This document shows positions 44,186 through 53,079 of a stretch of DNA of 64,000 bases, one piece after another (the first letter of the stretch is position 1; each line of letters begins with the position of its first letter). The notes under the pieces were generated by a model. The model made no database searches, was not told the origin of the DNA, and saw nothing but the letters and a program-made list of their open reading frames with translations. The position numbers and the translations under genes were made by a program. Source of the DNA: VRUE01 sp963725085 (lineage in GTDB: Bacteria > Actinomycetota > Thermoleophilia > Solirubrobacterales > 70-9). The DNA lies in the NCBI GenBank assembly GCA_963725085.1, contig CAVRXM010000005.1, forward strand, positions 868,001-932,000, given 5' to 3'.

Positions 44186-45337
44186 TCAAGCGCCTCCCTC
44201 GACCCTACGCTCGGCTCCGGCGGCCGCGGGCTCGACGTGGGCAGGCTCCCGTCGGTCGATCGGCAGCCCCTCCTCTTCCCAGCGCTGGACCCGGACCCGA
44301 AGCTGGAAGAAGGCGACGATCCCGGGCGGGATCGGGAGCCAGAAGGCGACCAGCCGGTAGATCAGGATCGCCGGGAAGACCGTCTCCTCGGGGATGCCGA
44401 AGAGGACGAAGGCGCCGATCATCCCGGCGTCGACGGCGCCGACCCCCGCCGGCGCCAGCGGGAACAGGTTGGCGACCATGCCGAGGAAGAAGCCCTGGAC
44501 GACCACGGCGATCGGGACCTGGATCCCGAAGGCGCGGAACGAGGCCCAGAGGATCCCGATGTTCGCCGCCCAGAACCCGGCGGCCCCGAGGACGGCGAGG
44601 CCGCCGCGCGACGGATGGACGAAGAGCCGCAGCGCGAACCTCAGCCCCTCCCCCACCGTCGCCGGGACTTTGGCGATCGTGTCGACGATCGCGTGGGTGC
44701 GCTCGCCGTGGAAGTGTCTGCTGACCCGCGGCCCGACGTCAGGCGGGATCAGGGCGACCAGCGCGCCGAGGAGCATGATCAGGCCGGCGACCGCGGCGGG
44801 GATGATCGTCAGCTCGACCGAGTGCTTGCCGGGCAGGACCCCGGTCCGCAGCAGGACCCCGAAGACGATCAGCGCCAGCGGGTAGAAGGCGTAGTGGAGG
44901 GCGAGGAAGGCGACCATCCTGCGGCCGACGTCTCGCCGTTCCATCCCCGCTTTGCGCAGCGCCCAGTAGGTGAGCGCGATCCCGCCGGCCCCGCCGGCCG
45001 AGAACAGCAGGGTCGCGGCGACCCCCGCCATGTTGATCTCGTAGGTCTCGCCCCAGGTCAGCCGCAGCGCCTTGCCGCCGACCACTGCCTTGAAGAGGGC
45101 GATGTAGGTCGCGATCGCGACCACGCTGAACCCGATCGCGACCAGGACCCAGACCAGATCCGCGTCGCCGAGCTTGCTGAGCGAGTCGCCGAGGCCGACC
45201 AGCTTCGGGAACAGGAAGTAGATCGCGACGAGCAGGACGACGACGAGCAGAATCGTCTGCACGAGGCGCCGCGGCGTGAAAAGCGGCAGACCGGCGGCGC
45301 CATTACCGTTCGCCGAGCCCTCTGGAGACACCTCCAA
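44186..45337 (-). CDS. lysylphosphatidylglycerol synthase TM-domain (YbhN/flippase-like) protein
   Basis: 383 residues with eight or so membrane spans. SAGGAGGIALTYWALRKAGM, LFPLAPAGVGAVDAGMIGAF and VAFWLPIPPGIVAFFQLRVR are the hallmark blocks of the UPF0104/LPG_synthase_TM family, which moves or modifies lipids. No aminoacyl-transferase domain is attached, so lipid flipping or an uncharacterised function is likely. A short polar tail ends the protein. The PAP2-family gene lies immediately upstream on the same strand (4 nt gap). Confidence 0.85.
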   Translation of the reverse strand: MEVSPEGSANGNGAAGLPLFTPRRLVQTILLVVVLLVAIYFLFPKLVGLGDSLSKLGDADLVWVLVAIGFSVVAIATYIALFKAVVGGKALRLTWGETYEINMAGVAATLLFSAGGAGGIALTYWALRKAGMERRDVGRRMVAFLALHYAFYPLALIVFGVLLRTGVLPGKHSVELTIIPAAVAGLIMLLGALVALIPPDVGPRVSRHFHGERTHAIVDTIAKVPATVGEGLRFALRLFVHPSRGGLAVLGAAGFWAANIGILWASFRAFGIQVPIAVVVQGFFLGMVANLFPLAPAGVGAVDAGMIGAFVLFGIPEETVFPAILIYRLVAFWLPIPPGIVAFFQLRVRVQRWEEEGLPIDRREPAHVEPAAAGAERRVEGGA

Positions 45338-45341
45338 GACG

Positions 45342-46297
45342 CTAAATGATCGGGGAGTTGGCGATCCTCTCCAGGCGTCGCAGGCCGGCGTTCACCCGCT
45401 CGACGGCCGGTTCGGCGAGCAGCTCGCCGCGCCGCACGGCGGCGACCAGCGCCCCTCCGGCGACGAGGTCGGTGACGTAGTGCTCGCCGAGGTAGACGAG
45501 GGCGAACCCGAGGGTCAGCCGCGTAGGCCCAGCCGACGGCGCCCGGGCCGCGCCCGGCTTCGGAGAGCGAGATCGCCGCCGTCGTCGAGGTCGCGAAGTG
45601 AAGCGATGGCATCGCCGCCCACGGGTTGCCGCCGAGCGCCGCGTACATCCGCGGCCAGGCGCCGCGCCAGGTCTCCTCCCCGACCTCGACCATGATCCGC
45701 CGCACCTCTTCGCCGGTCAGGCCCTGCTCGGAGGCCCACCACGGCGGCGCCGTCGGGCACCGCGAAGTAGCCGACGCAACCGATGTCGAAGACGGCGGCG
45801 AGACGGCGCGCGGCGCGCGGGAAGCGATCGGGATGGCGGACGAGGATGAAGACCAGGGCGGCGTAGGGCTCGAGAAACCAGAGCCAGTGGACCCAGGTGA
45901 GGAAGCGATCGACGACCCCGACCCCGGGCATCCGGCCGAGGGTGCGCTGGAGGCGGGCGTTGGGGAGCCTGCCGAGGCCGAGCGCGCGGTCGGCGACGAT
46001 CGGGTAGCGGGTCTTGAGTCGGCTGCGGAGCCGGTCGGGATCGTCGTAGGGGAGCTCGTGGACCATCGTGAAGGCCCACATCTGGAGCATGTAGAGCCCG
46101 ACGTCGCGCTTGCGCGATCGCGGGTAGAGCACCGCGAGGGCGAGCGGGCCCGAGGCACAGGCGGCGATCGTCACCGGCGCGGGAATGCGGAGGCGGCGTC
46201 GCAGGAGCGGCACGGCGACCGCCGCCGCGAGCGCTCCGGCCGCTCCGGCGCGGACCACCGCGCGCAGCGCCGGAGATCGACGGGATCGCGTCGGCAT
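45342..46297 (-). CDS. PAP2-superfamily membrane phosphatase/transferase, frameshifted
   Basis: The first frame encodes membrane segments (AGALAAAVAVPLLRRRLRIP, LYMLQMWAFTMVHELPYDDP, WVHWLWFLEPYAALVFILVR) up to YFAVP. Near 45756 an extra C shifts to TAPPWWASEQGLTGEEVRRI and GGNPWAAMPSLHFATSTTAA, the PSxxxxH phosphatase motif. Near 45530 a second shift leads to LTLGFALVYLGEHYVTDLVA with the last catalytic His, then RIANSPII and a stop. The joined protein of about 315 residues resembles inositol-phosphoceramide-synthase-type PAP2 proteins acting on lipid head groups. Both breaks are one-base indels. Confidence 0.75.
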
Positions 46298-46376
46298 TGA
46301 GCGGGCGAGTATAGGAGCAGCCGGGCACCTCGCGGCCGTCCGCGACGGCGGCCCGCGTGATTAGAATGGCCGCGCC

Positions 46377-47075
46377 TTGTCGTCCCACTCTCCTGGCACT
46401 GACCAGATCGACACGCTGCTTTGGATCGGCTTCGTCGCCGCGATCATCCTCGTGGTCGCGATCAACGTCGCTCTGATCTACGCCCTCCGTCGTTACCACT
46501 CCGGGCGCGGGACCGAGCCGAGGGAGCTCACCGGCGGACGCGGGATCCAGCTCCGGGTCGGCGGCGCGCTCGCCGCCTTCGCGGTGGTCGTCTTCGTCCT
46601 CGGGACCGTCTACACGACCAAGGCGCGCGAGGCGCCGACCACCGGCGCCGACGGGCTGCAGTCGAAGAAGGGCGGCGGCGAAACGCTGGAAATCGAGGCC
46701 ACCGGCCAGCAGTGGCTGTGGCGCTACGGCTACCCGAACGAAGCCTTCACCTATTACAAGCTGGTCGTCCCGGTCGACACGGCGGTCGACCTCGACCTCG
46801 TCTCGACCGACGTCGTCCACACCTGGGACGTCCCGTCACTCGCCGGCAAGGCGGACGCCGTTCCCGGCCGCCACCACCACATCATGTTCCGCGCCGACGA
46901 AGAAGGGACCTACCGCGGCCAGTCGGCGACCCTCTCGGGTCAGGCCTACGCGCCGATGCGCACAGAAGTCGAAGTCGTCTCGCCCGAGGAATACGAAGCC
47001 TTCATCGAACAGACCAAGACCGACATCCAGACGGCCCAGGACACGGTCGTCGCCGAACTGAAGAAGGGGAAATGA
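46377..47075 (+). CDS. oxidase subunit II homolog lacking CuA ligands
   Basis: 232 residues from TTG. Two N-terminal spans (IDTLLWIGFVAAIILVVAIN and LAAFAVVVFVLGTVYTT) and a cupredoxin domain follow the CoxB layout, including QQWLWRYGYPNEAFTYYKLV and VVHTWDVPSLAGKADAVPGR. At the CuA site the family CxxxCxxxH becomes Ser183 and Ser187 in GQSATLSGQAYAPM, with Tyr191 for His and Met194 kept; His148 is also kept. It cannot hold a normal CuA centre, as in quinol-oxidase subunit II. The last codons overlap the next gene as ATGA. Confidence 0.85.
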   Translation: MSSHSPGTDQIDTLLWIGFVAAIILVVAINVALIYALRRYHSGRGTEPRELTGGRGIQLRVGGALAAFAVVVFVLGTVYTTKAREAPTTGADGLQSKKGGGETLEIEATGQQWLWRYGYPNEAFTYYKLVVPVDTAVDLDLVSTDVVHTWDVPSLAGKADAVPGRHHHIMFRADEEGTYRGQSATLSGQAYAPMRTEVEVVSPEEYEAFIEQTKTDIQTAQDTVVAELKKGK

Positions 47076-48757
47076 GCGCCTCCCGAAAGCCGCCCGAGCT
47101 GGTCGTCGACGGGTTCCCGCGGCGTCGCGCCCGCTGGGTCGAGATCGCGACCAGCGCCGACCACAAGGACGTCGGCCGGATGATGATCGTCGCCGCGCTC
47201 GGGTTCCTCTCGCTCGCGCTCCTCGAGCTGGTGATCATGCGCCTGCAGCTCGCGATCCCCGAGAACACCTTCCTGACGCCGGTCTTCTTCAACCGGATGC
47301 TCTCCCTCTACGGCGCCACCGCGCTGTTCCTCTTCGCGCTGCCGCTCGCTTTCGGCTTCTTCTACTACCTGGCGCCGCTGCAGATCGGCGCCCGCGGAAC
47401 GGCGCTGCCGCGGGTCGGCCAGGTCGGGGCGTGGCTGTACCTGGCCGGGGCGGCCGTCCTCTACGCCGGCCTGCTCTTCACCCCCTCGGAGGGGGGAGTC
47501 AACCCGCTGGCGCCGCTGAGCGAACTGGCGTTCCTCGAAAACAACGGGATCGACGCCTGGGCCACCGCGACCGGCCTGGCGACGCTCGGCTTCGTCCTGA
47601 TCTCCGTCGACCTGGTCGCGACGATCCGCCGCTGCCGGGCGCCGGGAATGGCGTGGCGGCGGCTGCCGGTGTTCGCCTGGGCGGCCGCGATCGGCTCCTG
47701 GCTGATGCTGGTGATCGGGGGGGTGTTCCTGGCGGCGGTGACGATGCTGCTGATCGACCGCAACTTCGACGGCGTCTTCTTCGCCGGCGACGCCGGCGGG
47801 GCGCCGCTGCTCTGGCAGCACCTGAGCTGGATCTTCTACACCGGCTCCTACATGCTGATCCTGATCACCGCCCTCGCCGCGATCGCCGAGATCGTCCCCG
47901 CGTTCGCCGGCAAGCCGCTCTTCAACCGCAACGCGACGATCGGGTCGCTGGTCGCGATCGCCGTGATCGGCACCCTCGCCTGGCCCCAGAACATGCTCAC
48001 CGCGCCGATCCCGATCGGGTGGAAGTACTTCGCGATGGCGATGTCGCTGGCGCTGATCGTCCCCTTCGGCCTCGTCTTCTTCAACCTGATCGCCACCCTG
48101 GTCGGCGGCGCGGCGAGGATGCGGGCGCCGCTGCTGTTCGCGGCCGGCGCCCTCTCCTCGATCTCGATCGGCCTCGACGGCCGAGATCTGCCACTCGCTG
48201 ATCGCCTCGGCATGGCGCATCCAGCACACGACCGACAGCACCGCGGCGACCCACTTCGCGCTGATCGGCGGCGCCGTCTTCGGCGGCTTCGCCGCCCTCC
48301 ACTGGTGGTTCCCGAAGCTGACCGGCAGGACGATGGGCGAGAACATGGCCCGGATCTCGTTCTGGACGATCGCGGTCGGCACCCTCGTCACCTTCATCCC
48401 GCTGTTCCTCGCCGGGTCGCTCGAGGGGCAGGTGGCCGACGCCTACAAGTTCTTCGACAACACCGGGGTCAACGCCTACAACCTGTCGCCTCGATCGGCT
48501 CCTTCATCCTCGCGATCGGGATCCTGCTGACCGTCGTCAACGCGATCCTCAGCCGCTCGGTCGGCGTCGAGGCCGGCCACGACCCGTGGGGCGCCGACTC
48601 GCTCGAGTGGTTCGCGCTCTCGCCTCCCGACCCGCACAACTTCGACGTCCTGCCGGACGTGCGCAGCGCCCGGCCGATGCGCGACATCCGCGAGGCGATC
48701 TCGCATCGCACCAGCAGCCCCGAGCAGCCCGCTCGCGAGTCGCAGCCGGTAGCCTGA
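47072..48757 (+). CDS. degenerate heme-copper oxidase subunit I homolog
   Basis: About 561 residues of the CoxA fold with twelve or so spans. The first 370 residues and the end are in one frame; 48178-48487 is in another, so two one-base indels occur. Fold motifs are kept: HKDVGRMMIV, YYLAPLQIGARGTALPRVG, LLWQHLSWIF, ALHWWFPKLTGRTMGENMAR. The cofactor ligands are not. The heme a His is Tyr80 (LSLYGATALF), the CuB His and cross-linked Tyr are Thr257/Met261 (FYTGSYML), the CuB His pair is Gln306-Asn307 (WPQNML), and the heme a3 His is Ala in AATHFALIGG, where only the second heme a His remains. It cannot be an ordinary oxidase. It is coupled to the CuA-less subunit II. Confidence 0.85.
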   Translation: MSASRKPPELVVDGFPRRRARWVEIATSADHKDVGRMMIVAALGFLSLALLELVIMRLQLAIPENTFLTPVFFNRMLSLYGATALFLFALPLAFGFFYYLAPLQIGARGTALPRVGQVGAWLYLAGAAVLYAGLLFTPSEGGVNPLAPLSELAFLENNGIDAWATATGLATLGFVLISVDLVATIRRCRAPGMAWRRLPVFAWAAAIGSWLMLVIGGVFLAAVTMLLIDRNFDGVFFAGDAGGAPLLWQHLSWIFYTGSYMLILITALAAIAEIVPAFAGKPLFNRNATIGSLVAIAVIGTLAWPQNMLTAPIPIGWKYFAMAMSLALIVPFGLVFFNLIATLVGGAARMRAPLLFAAGALSSISIGLDGRDLPLADRLGMAHPAHDRQHRGDPLRADRRRRLRRLRRPPLVVPEADRQDDGREHGPDLVLDDRGRHPRHLHPAVPRRVARGAGGRRLQVLRQHRGQRLQPVASIGSFILAIGILLTVVNAILSRSVGVEAGHDPWGADSLEWFALSPPDPHNFDVLPDVRSARPMRDIREAISHRTSSPEQPARESQPVA

Positions 48758-48761
48758 CCAC

Positions 48762-49669
48762 GTGAGCTACGAGGCGAGTGCAGCGGCGGTCTCGCGGCGC
48801 CCCGCCGCGGCGGCCGCGGTCCTCCGCGACTACCTGACGCTGACCAAGCCCAAGGTCCAGTCGCTGCTGCTGCTGACGACGGTGACGACGATGTACGTCG
48901 CCGGCGACCCCTCGATCGGCCTCGTCCTCCTCACCTGCCTCGGCGGCGCGCTCTCGGCCGGCGGCGCGAGCGCGATCAACCACGCGGTCGACCGCGACAT
49001 CGACCGCCGGATGGCCCGCACGGCCAGCCGCCCGGTGGCCGCCGGCCGCATCTCCCCCACCGCCGCGATCGCCTTCGGCGCCTCGCTCGGCGTCGCCTCG
49101 TTCTCGCTGCTGGCGCTGACCGTCAACCCGCTCGCCGCGGCGCTCTCGATCTCGCGGCCTGTTCGGCTACGTCTTCGTCTACACGCTGTGGCTGAAGCGG
49201 GCGACGCCGCAGAACATCGTCATCGGCGGCGCCGCCGGCGCCGTGCCCCCGCTGGTCGCCTGGGCGGCCGTCACCGGCGACCTCAGCGGCACCGCGTTCT
49301 ACCTGTTCGCGATCATCTTCTTCTGGACCCCGCCCCACTTCTGGGCGCTCTCGCTGCTGATGAAGGACGAGTACGCGAAGGCCGGCGTGCCGATGCTGCC
49401 GGTCGTCCGCGGCGAGGACGAGACCCGCCGCCAGATCCTCCTCTACACGATCCTCCTCTACGCCGTGACCCAGCTCCCGTTCTGCGCCGGCGGCTTCGGC
49501 TTCGAGTACCTCGTCGTCTCGATGGCGCTCGGCGGCGGCCTTCATCTACTGCGCGGTCCGGCTCCTGCGCAGCGCCGACCGCCGCTGGGCGCTCCGCACC
49601 TACCTCTTCTCGCTCGCCTACCTGGCGCTCCTGTTCATCTCGATGCCGATCGACCGCGCTCTCTGGTAG
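48762..49669 (+). CDS. ctaB: heme O synthase (protoheme farnesyltransferase), frameshifted
   Basis: The first frame encodes RDYLTLTKPKVQSLLLLTTV and the Asp-rich motif SAINHAVDRDIDRRMARTAS for prenyl diphosphate binding. At about 49158 the frame shifts to GLFGYVFVYTLWLKRATPQN, IVIGGAAGAVPPLVAWAAVT and FFWTPPHFWALSLLMKDEYA, the second conserved region. At about 49536 it shifts again to IYCAVRLLRSADRRWALRTY and ends MPIDRALW. The joined product is a complete CtaB, which farnesylates heme B to heme O for the aa3-type oxidase. Both breaks are one-base indels in GC runs. Confidence 0.9.
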
Positions 49670-49679
49670 GAATCCGAGA

Positions 49680-49793
49680 ATGGACCGCGAGACAGCGAAA
49701 GGCAACATGACGGCGGGGCTGGTCGCCGGCGGCATCGCCGCCGCGGTCTTCGCCCTCAGCTTCGTGGTCGCCGTCCTCTACATCGCCTCATGA
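49680..49793 (+). CDS. 37-residue single-span membrane protein
   Basis: ATG to TGA encodes MDRETAKGNMTAGLVAGGIA followed by AAVFALSFVVAVLYIAS: a charged head and one hydrophobic segment. It sits 10 nt after ctaB and its stop overlaps the next start as ATGA. The size and position resemble accessory small subunits of oxidases. The linked degenerate oxidase genes are the obvious partner candidates. Confidence 0.6.
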   Translation: MDRETAKGNMTAGLVAGGIAAAVFALSFVVAVLYIAS

Positions 49794-50083
49794 GCGCGGA
49801 GCATCGCGAGATACCCGAGCCGGGCGAGCTCGTCTACGCGCCGCGGCCATCCTGGGCCCCGGCCTTCTTCGCCCTCGGCGCCGTCGCCGCCGTCTGCGGG
49901 ATCTTCGCCGACGGCTTCATGGTCCCGCCCTGGGTCTTCTCGGTCATCGGCGGGGTGATCCTGCTCGCCGCCCTTCGCAGCATGGTCTCCGGCGCCCGCG
50001 GCGACTACTACCGGCTGCCGCGCAGGCAGCGGGTCCGCGGCGCCGTCCTCCCGGTCGAGACGATCAGCCCGCCCAGGGGCTAG
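49790..50083 (+). CDS. small two-span membrane protein in the oxidase cluster
   Basis: 97 residues. An acidic N-terminus (SAEHREIPEPGELVYAPRPS) precedes the spans WAPAFFALGAVAAVCGIFAD and WVFSVIGGVILLAALRSMVS and a basic C-terminus. This resembles actinobacterial oxidase subunit IV-like proteins in size and topology, though no family signature is certain. It is coupled to the 37-residue gene and ends opposite the CBS-domain gene. Confidence 0.6.
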   Translation: MSAEHREIPEPGELVYAPRPSWAPAFFALGAVAAVCGIFADGFMVPPWVFSVIGGVILLAALRSMVSGARGDYYRLPRRQRVRGAVLPVETISPPRG

Positions 50084-50486
50084 TCAGTCCGCCGGCACTT
50101 CCGACGTCGCGCCGTCCGAGGTCCAGACCCGGACGATGTCGCGGATCGAGAGCACTCCGACGATCCCGCCCTCCTCGACGACGACCAGGTGGCGTATCCC
50201 CCGCCGCGACATCTCGGCCGCCGCCCGCTCGAGGCTCCATTCCGGGCGAGGCGGTGATGACGGAGTCGGTCATGTGCGCCGAGACCCGCTCGGCGTCCGG
50301 GTCCTCGCCGCGCCCGACCGAGTTGAGGACGTCGCGCTCGGTGATGATGCTCGGGCCCGGGACCTCCTCGTCGAGGACCAGCGCCGCCCCGGTCCCCTTC
50401 TCGAGCATCATCGCCGCGGCCTCCCGCAGCGTGTGCGTCGGGCCGACCGTCAGGACAACCTCCGACATCCCATCCCGTACCTGCAT
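50084..50486 (-). CDS. CBS-domain pair protein, frameshifted
   Basis: The first frame gives one CBS domain: MQVRDGMSEVVLTVGPTHTL, EAAAMMLEKGTGAALVLDEE and PSIITERDVLNSVGRGEDPD, then MTDSVITAS. After an indel near 50245 the next frame holds the second: ERAAAEMSRRGIRHLVVVEE, GGIVGVLSIRDIVRVWTSDG, ending TSEVPAD. Each domain ends in a DR/RD nucleotide-contact motif. Such tandem CBS proteins of about 135 residues sense adenine nucleotides. The partner is unknown; the convergent neighbours are oxidase accessory genes. Confidence 0.8.
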
Positions 50487-50615
50487 CTGGCCTCCGTCCG
50501 TCAGGACCGCGAGATCGTGTTGATCGGCTCAAGCCTACCCGACCAGGGGCTGCCCGCGAGCCTCTTTCTCGGGTAGCCGACATATAGACTCCGGCGCGCC
50601 TCGCGCCGCTTCGAC

Positions 50616-51313
50616 ATGCCCAGATCACGCACGACAATCCGCGCCCTCGCCGCCCTGCTCGCCCTGGGATCCCTGGTGATCGCGGCCTCCGGTTGCGGGA
50701 CGACGAGCGGCAACGAGACGCGCGGCCGCGCCCTCTTCATCAAGAACTGCGGCACCTGCCACACCCTCGCCGAGGCCGGCACCTCGGCCCAGGTCGGCCC
50801 CAACCTCGACGACGCCTTCGCCGCGGCCCGCGTCCGCGGGCGAGCCCGACTCGACGATCGAGGGGATCGTCAAGGGCCAGGTCGAGTATCCGCGCCCGAG
50901 CAACGACAACCCCGCGGTCTCGATGCCGCCGAAGATCCTCGGCGGGCAGGACCTCGACGACGTCGCCGCCTACGTCGGCAAGTGGGCGGGCGTGCCCGGC
51001 GCGGCGCCGCCGGAAGTCGCCGGCGGCGCCGGGGCGCAGGTCTTCGCCGCCAACGGCTGCGGCGGCTGCCACACGCTCGCCGCCGCCGAAGCGGGCGGGA
51101 CCGTCGGGCCGAACCTCGACGAAGTCCTGCCCGGGCAGACCGCGGCGATGATCGAAGAATCGATCGTCGATCCCGAACGCGAAAATCGCCAAGGGCTTCC
51201 CGGCCAACGTGATGCCCGGCAACTTCAAGCAGACGATCGACCCGAAGGAACTGGAACAGCTGGTCGAATACCTGATCAGCTCGACCTCGAAAGGAGGCGG
51301 CGGCTCGAAGTAG
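50616..51313 (+). CDS. di-heme c-type cytochrome (putative lipoprotein), frameshifted
   Basis: The leader ALLALGSLVIAASGCGTTSG is lipoprotein-like with the Cys at residue 27. The first heme site is Cys45-x-x-Cys48-His49 in IKNCGTCHTLAEAGTSAQVG. Near 50833 the frame shifts to STIEGIVKGQVEYPRPSNDN and AVSMPPKILGGQDLDDVAAY, where the Met ligand lies in SMPP. A second domain follows with GCGGCHTL. A second shift near 51180 leads to GFPANVMPGNFKQTIDPKEL, the second Met ligand, ending SKGGGGSK. It should carry electrons to the oxidase on the outer face of the membrane. Confidence 0.85.
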
Positions 51314-51343
51314 AGGGTCGCGGGCTACCTGCCGGAAGCGGCG

Positions 51344-52405
51344 GTGGGGCATGATCTGGGGCGATGCGCGAGCGTCTCGAACATCTCGCCGCAGCTCTAC
51401 GCCCGGGTCACGGTGGTCGCGCTCGCGGCGCTGGCGCTGATCGTGCTGACCGGCGCCGCGGTGCGGCTGACGGGCTCAGGGCTCGGCTGCCCCGACTGGC
51501 CCAAGTGCTACGGCGGGACCGTGCCCCCGCTCGACACCCACGCGGTGATCGAGTACACGAACCGTGTCCTGACCGGGTTCGTCGGCCTCGCCGTGATCGC
51601 CGCCAGCGTCCTCGCCTGGTTCCGCCGCCCGTTCCGCTGGCACCTGGCGCTGTTCGGGGCGATGCTGCCGCTCGGCGTCATCGGCCAGGCGATCCTCGGC
51701 GCGCTGGTCGTCAAGTACGACCTCGCCCCGGGACTGGTGATGAGCCACTTCATCCTCTCGATGCTGCTGCTCGACGCGGCCTTCGCGCTCGCCTGGTGCT
51801 CCCGCTACGAGCCCGGCGAGCGGCGCTCCTCGAGCGACCGCCTCGGCGTCTGGTCGGTGCGCGGCCTGATCCCGCTCGGGCAGCTGACGATCCTCGCCGG
51901 GACGATCACCACCGGCTCCGGGCCCCACGCCGGCGCCCACGCCGGGCAGCTCGTCCACCGCTTCGACTTCGAGGGGACGGGAACGCTGGAATGGGTCGTC
52001 CAGCGCCACTCCGCGATCGCGACCGTCTTCGGCCTGGCGGCGATCGCCGTCTGGTTCCTGCTGCGCCGCCGAGGGGGCGACAGGCGCGCCGCACGGCCCC
52101 TCGGAGTGGTCATCGGCCTGCTCGCCCTCCAGGGCGTCATCGGCGGCGTCCAGTGGGCCCTGGAACTGCCGTCGGAGCTGGTCTGGCTCCACGTCGCCGT
52201 GGCGACGACGACCTGGCTGGCGATGCTGTGGACGGTGGCCACCGCGGGCCGGCTCGAGCCGCGTCTCTCCCCCGAAGGGGCGGAGAACCGAGCGCCAGAG
52301 GGGGCGCAGACCCCCGTCCTCACCGCAGCTAGCGCGCTGGGGCGGCGGAGTCGCCGCGTCAGTGGACGCTGGGTTCGGCCGCGAGGTCGACCACCACGTG
52401 GGTGA
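51344..52405 (+). CDS. ctaA: heme A synthase
   Basis: About 353 residues with eight spans arranged as two four-helix halves. TGAAVRLTGSGLGCPDWPKC carries the conserved first-half loop with its Cys pair region. The heme-ligand histidines are in DTHAVIEYTNRVLTG, VMSHFILSM, HAGQLVHRFDF and VQRHSAIATVFG. It oxidises the C8 methyl of heme O to the formyl group of heme A. The last 50 residues (NRAPEGAQTPVLTAAS onward) look like a non-native extension overlapping the convergent Usp-like gene. The start is uncertain; MGHDLGRC may be too early. Confidence 0.88.
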   Translation: MGHDLGRCASVSNISPQLYARVTVVALAALALIVLTGAAVRLTGSGLGCPDWPKCYGGTVPPLDTHAVIEYTNRVLTGFVGLAVIAASVLAWFRRPFRWHLALFGAMLPLGVIGQAILGALVVKYDLAPGLVMSHFILSMLLLDAAFALAWCSRYEPGERRSSSDRLGVWSVRGLIPLGQLTILAGTITTGSGPHAGAHAGQLVHRFDFEGTGTLEWVVQRHSAIATVFGLAAIAVWFLLRRRGGDRRAARPLGVVIGLLALQGVIGGVQWALELPSELVWLHVAVATTTWLAMLWTVATAGRLEPRLSPEGAENRAPEGAQTPVLTAASALGRRSRRVSGRWVRPRGRPPRG

Positions 52406-53014
52406 CCGGGAGGTCGATTTCCTCCCGCGCCCGCTCGACGACGCCCCGCTCGAGCCAATGGGAGCGCTCGGGGGGATGGGTCGAGATGACGATCTCGTCG
52501 GCGGGGAAGGCGCGAAGCGCGTCCTCGATCGCCGTGTTGGGGTCGGAGTCCCCGATCTCGCCCTTCGCCCTCAGCCCGAGGCGCTCGATCTCGAGCACCG
52601 AGAGCTCCATCCGCTGGCGGGCGAGCTCGGTGGCTTCGTCGGTGTCGGAGGCCCAATGCTGGGCCCGTGAGCCGGGCAGGGCGGGCGTGACGACGAGGAT
52701 CTCGCTGTCGTGGCCGCGGCCCGGTTCCTCATCTCCTCGAGCAGCGCCTCGCCGCCGACGGTCTCGTTGGCGACGACCAGGATCCGGTGCCGGCCATCGC
52801 GCCCGCGGGTGAGCTCGACGCTGCCGGGCATCGCGCCGCGCGAGTTGCGCCAGGCGACCCCGCATCCGAACCCGATCAGCGCCGCGGCGAAGACGACGCC
52901 GAACACCGGCCGCGTCAGCAGTGTGAGCGCGATCACGGCCACCGCCCCCCCTCCGATCACCACGACCCAGCGAAATGCGTCGGCCTCGGATCTCAGAGGG
53001 TTGTGCATATGCAT
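52359..53014 (-). CDS. membrane-anchored universal-stress-like protein, frameshifted
   Basis: MHMHNPLRSEADAFRWVVVI is followed by two spans (GGGAVAVIALTLLTRPVFGV and FAAALIGFGCGVAW). A UspA-like domain starts RILVVANETVGGEALLEEMR. At about 52725 the frame shifts to SEILVVTPALPGSRAQHWAS and continues to ADEIVISTHPPERSHWLERG, VVERAREEIDLPVTHVVVDL. This last block is a signature of a widespread actinobacterial family. Its close relatives at 9384-9980 and 53707-54587 share the domain. It is the downstream neighbour of ctaE, in the same direction. Confidence 0.75.
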
Positions 53015-53079
53015 GTTGTACTACCCGGCCGCCGATTCAGTTCAACCCCGCCGCACCATCGCTGGGAGGTGCTGGAGGG

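Noticed and set aside
43178..45349. 723-residue plus-strand open frame
   Set aside because: Antisense to trxB and the YbhN-type membrane gene, both with complete family motifs.
47072..48757. loss of oxidase ligands explained by frame errors
   Set aside because: The substituted sites at residues 80, 257, 261 and 306-307 lie in an uninterrupted frame with conserved flanks. Indels cannot swap single residues while keeping both sides.
50080..50083. fourth shared CTAG convergent stop
   Set aside because: Only the frameshifted frame of the CBS gene ends there; the corrected frame stops at 50084, so it is not counted.
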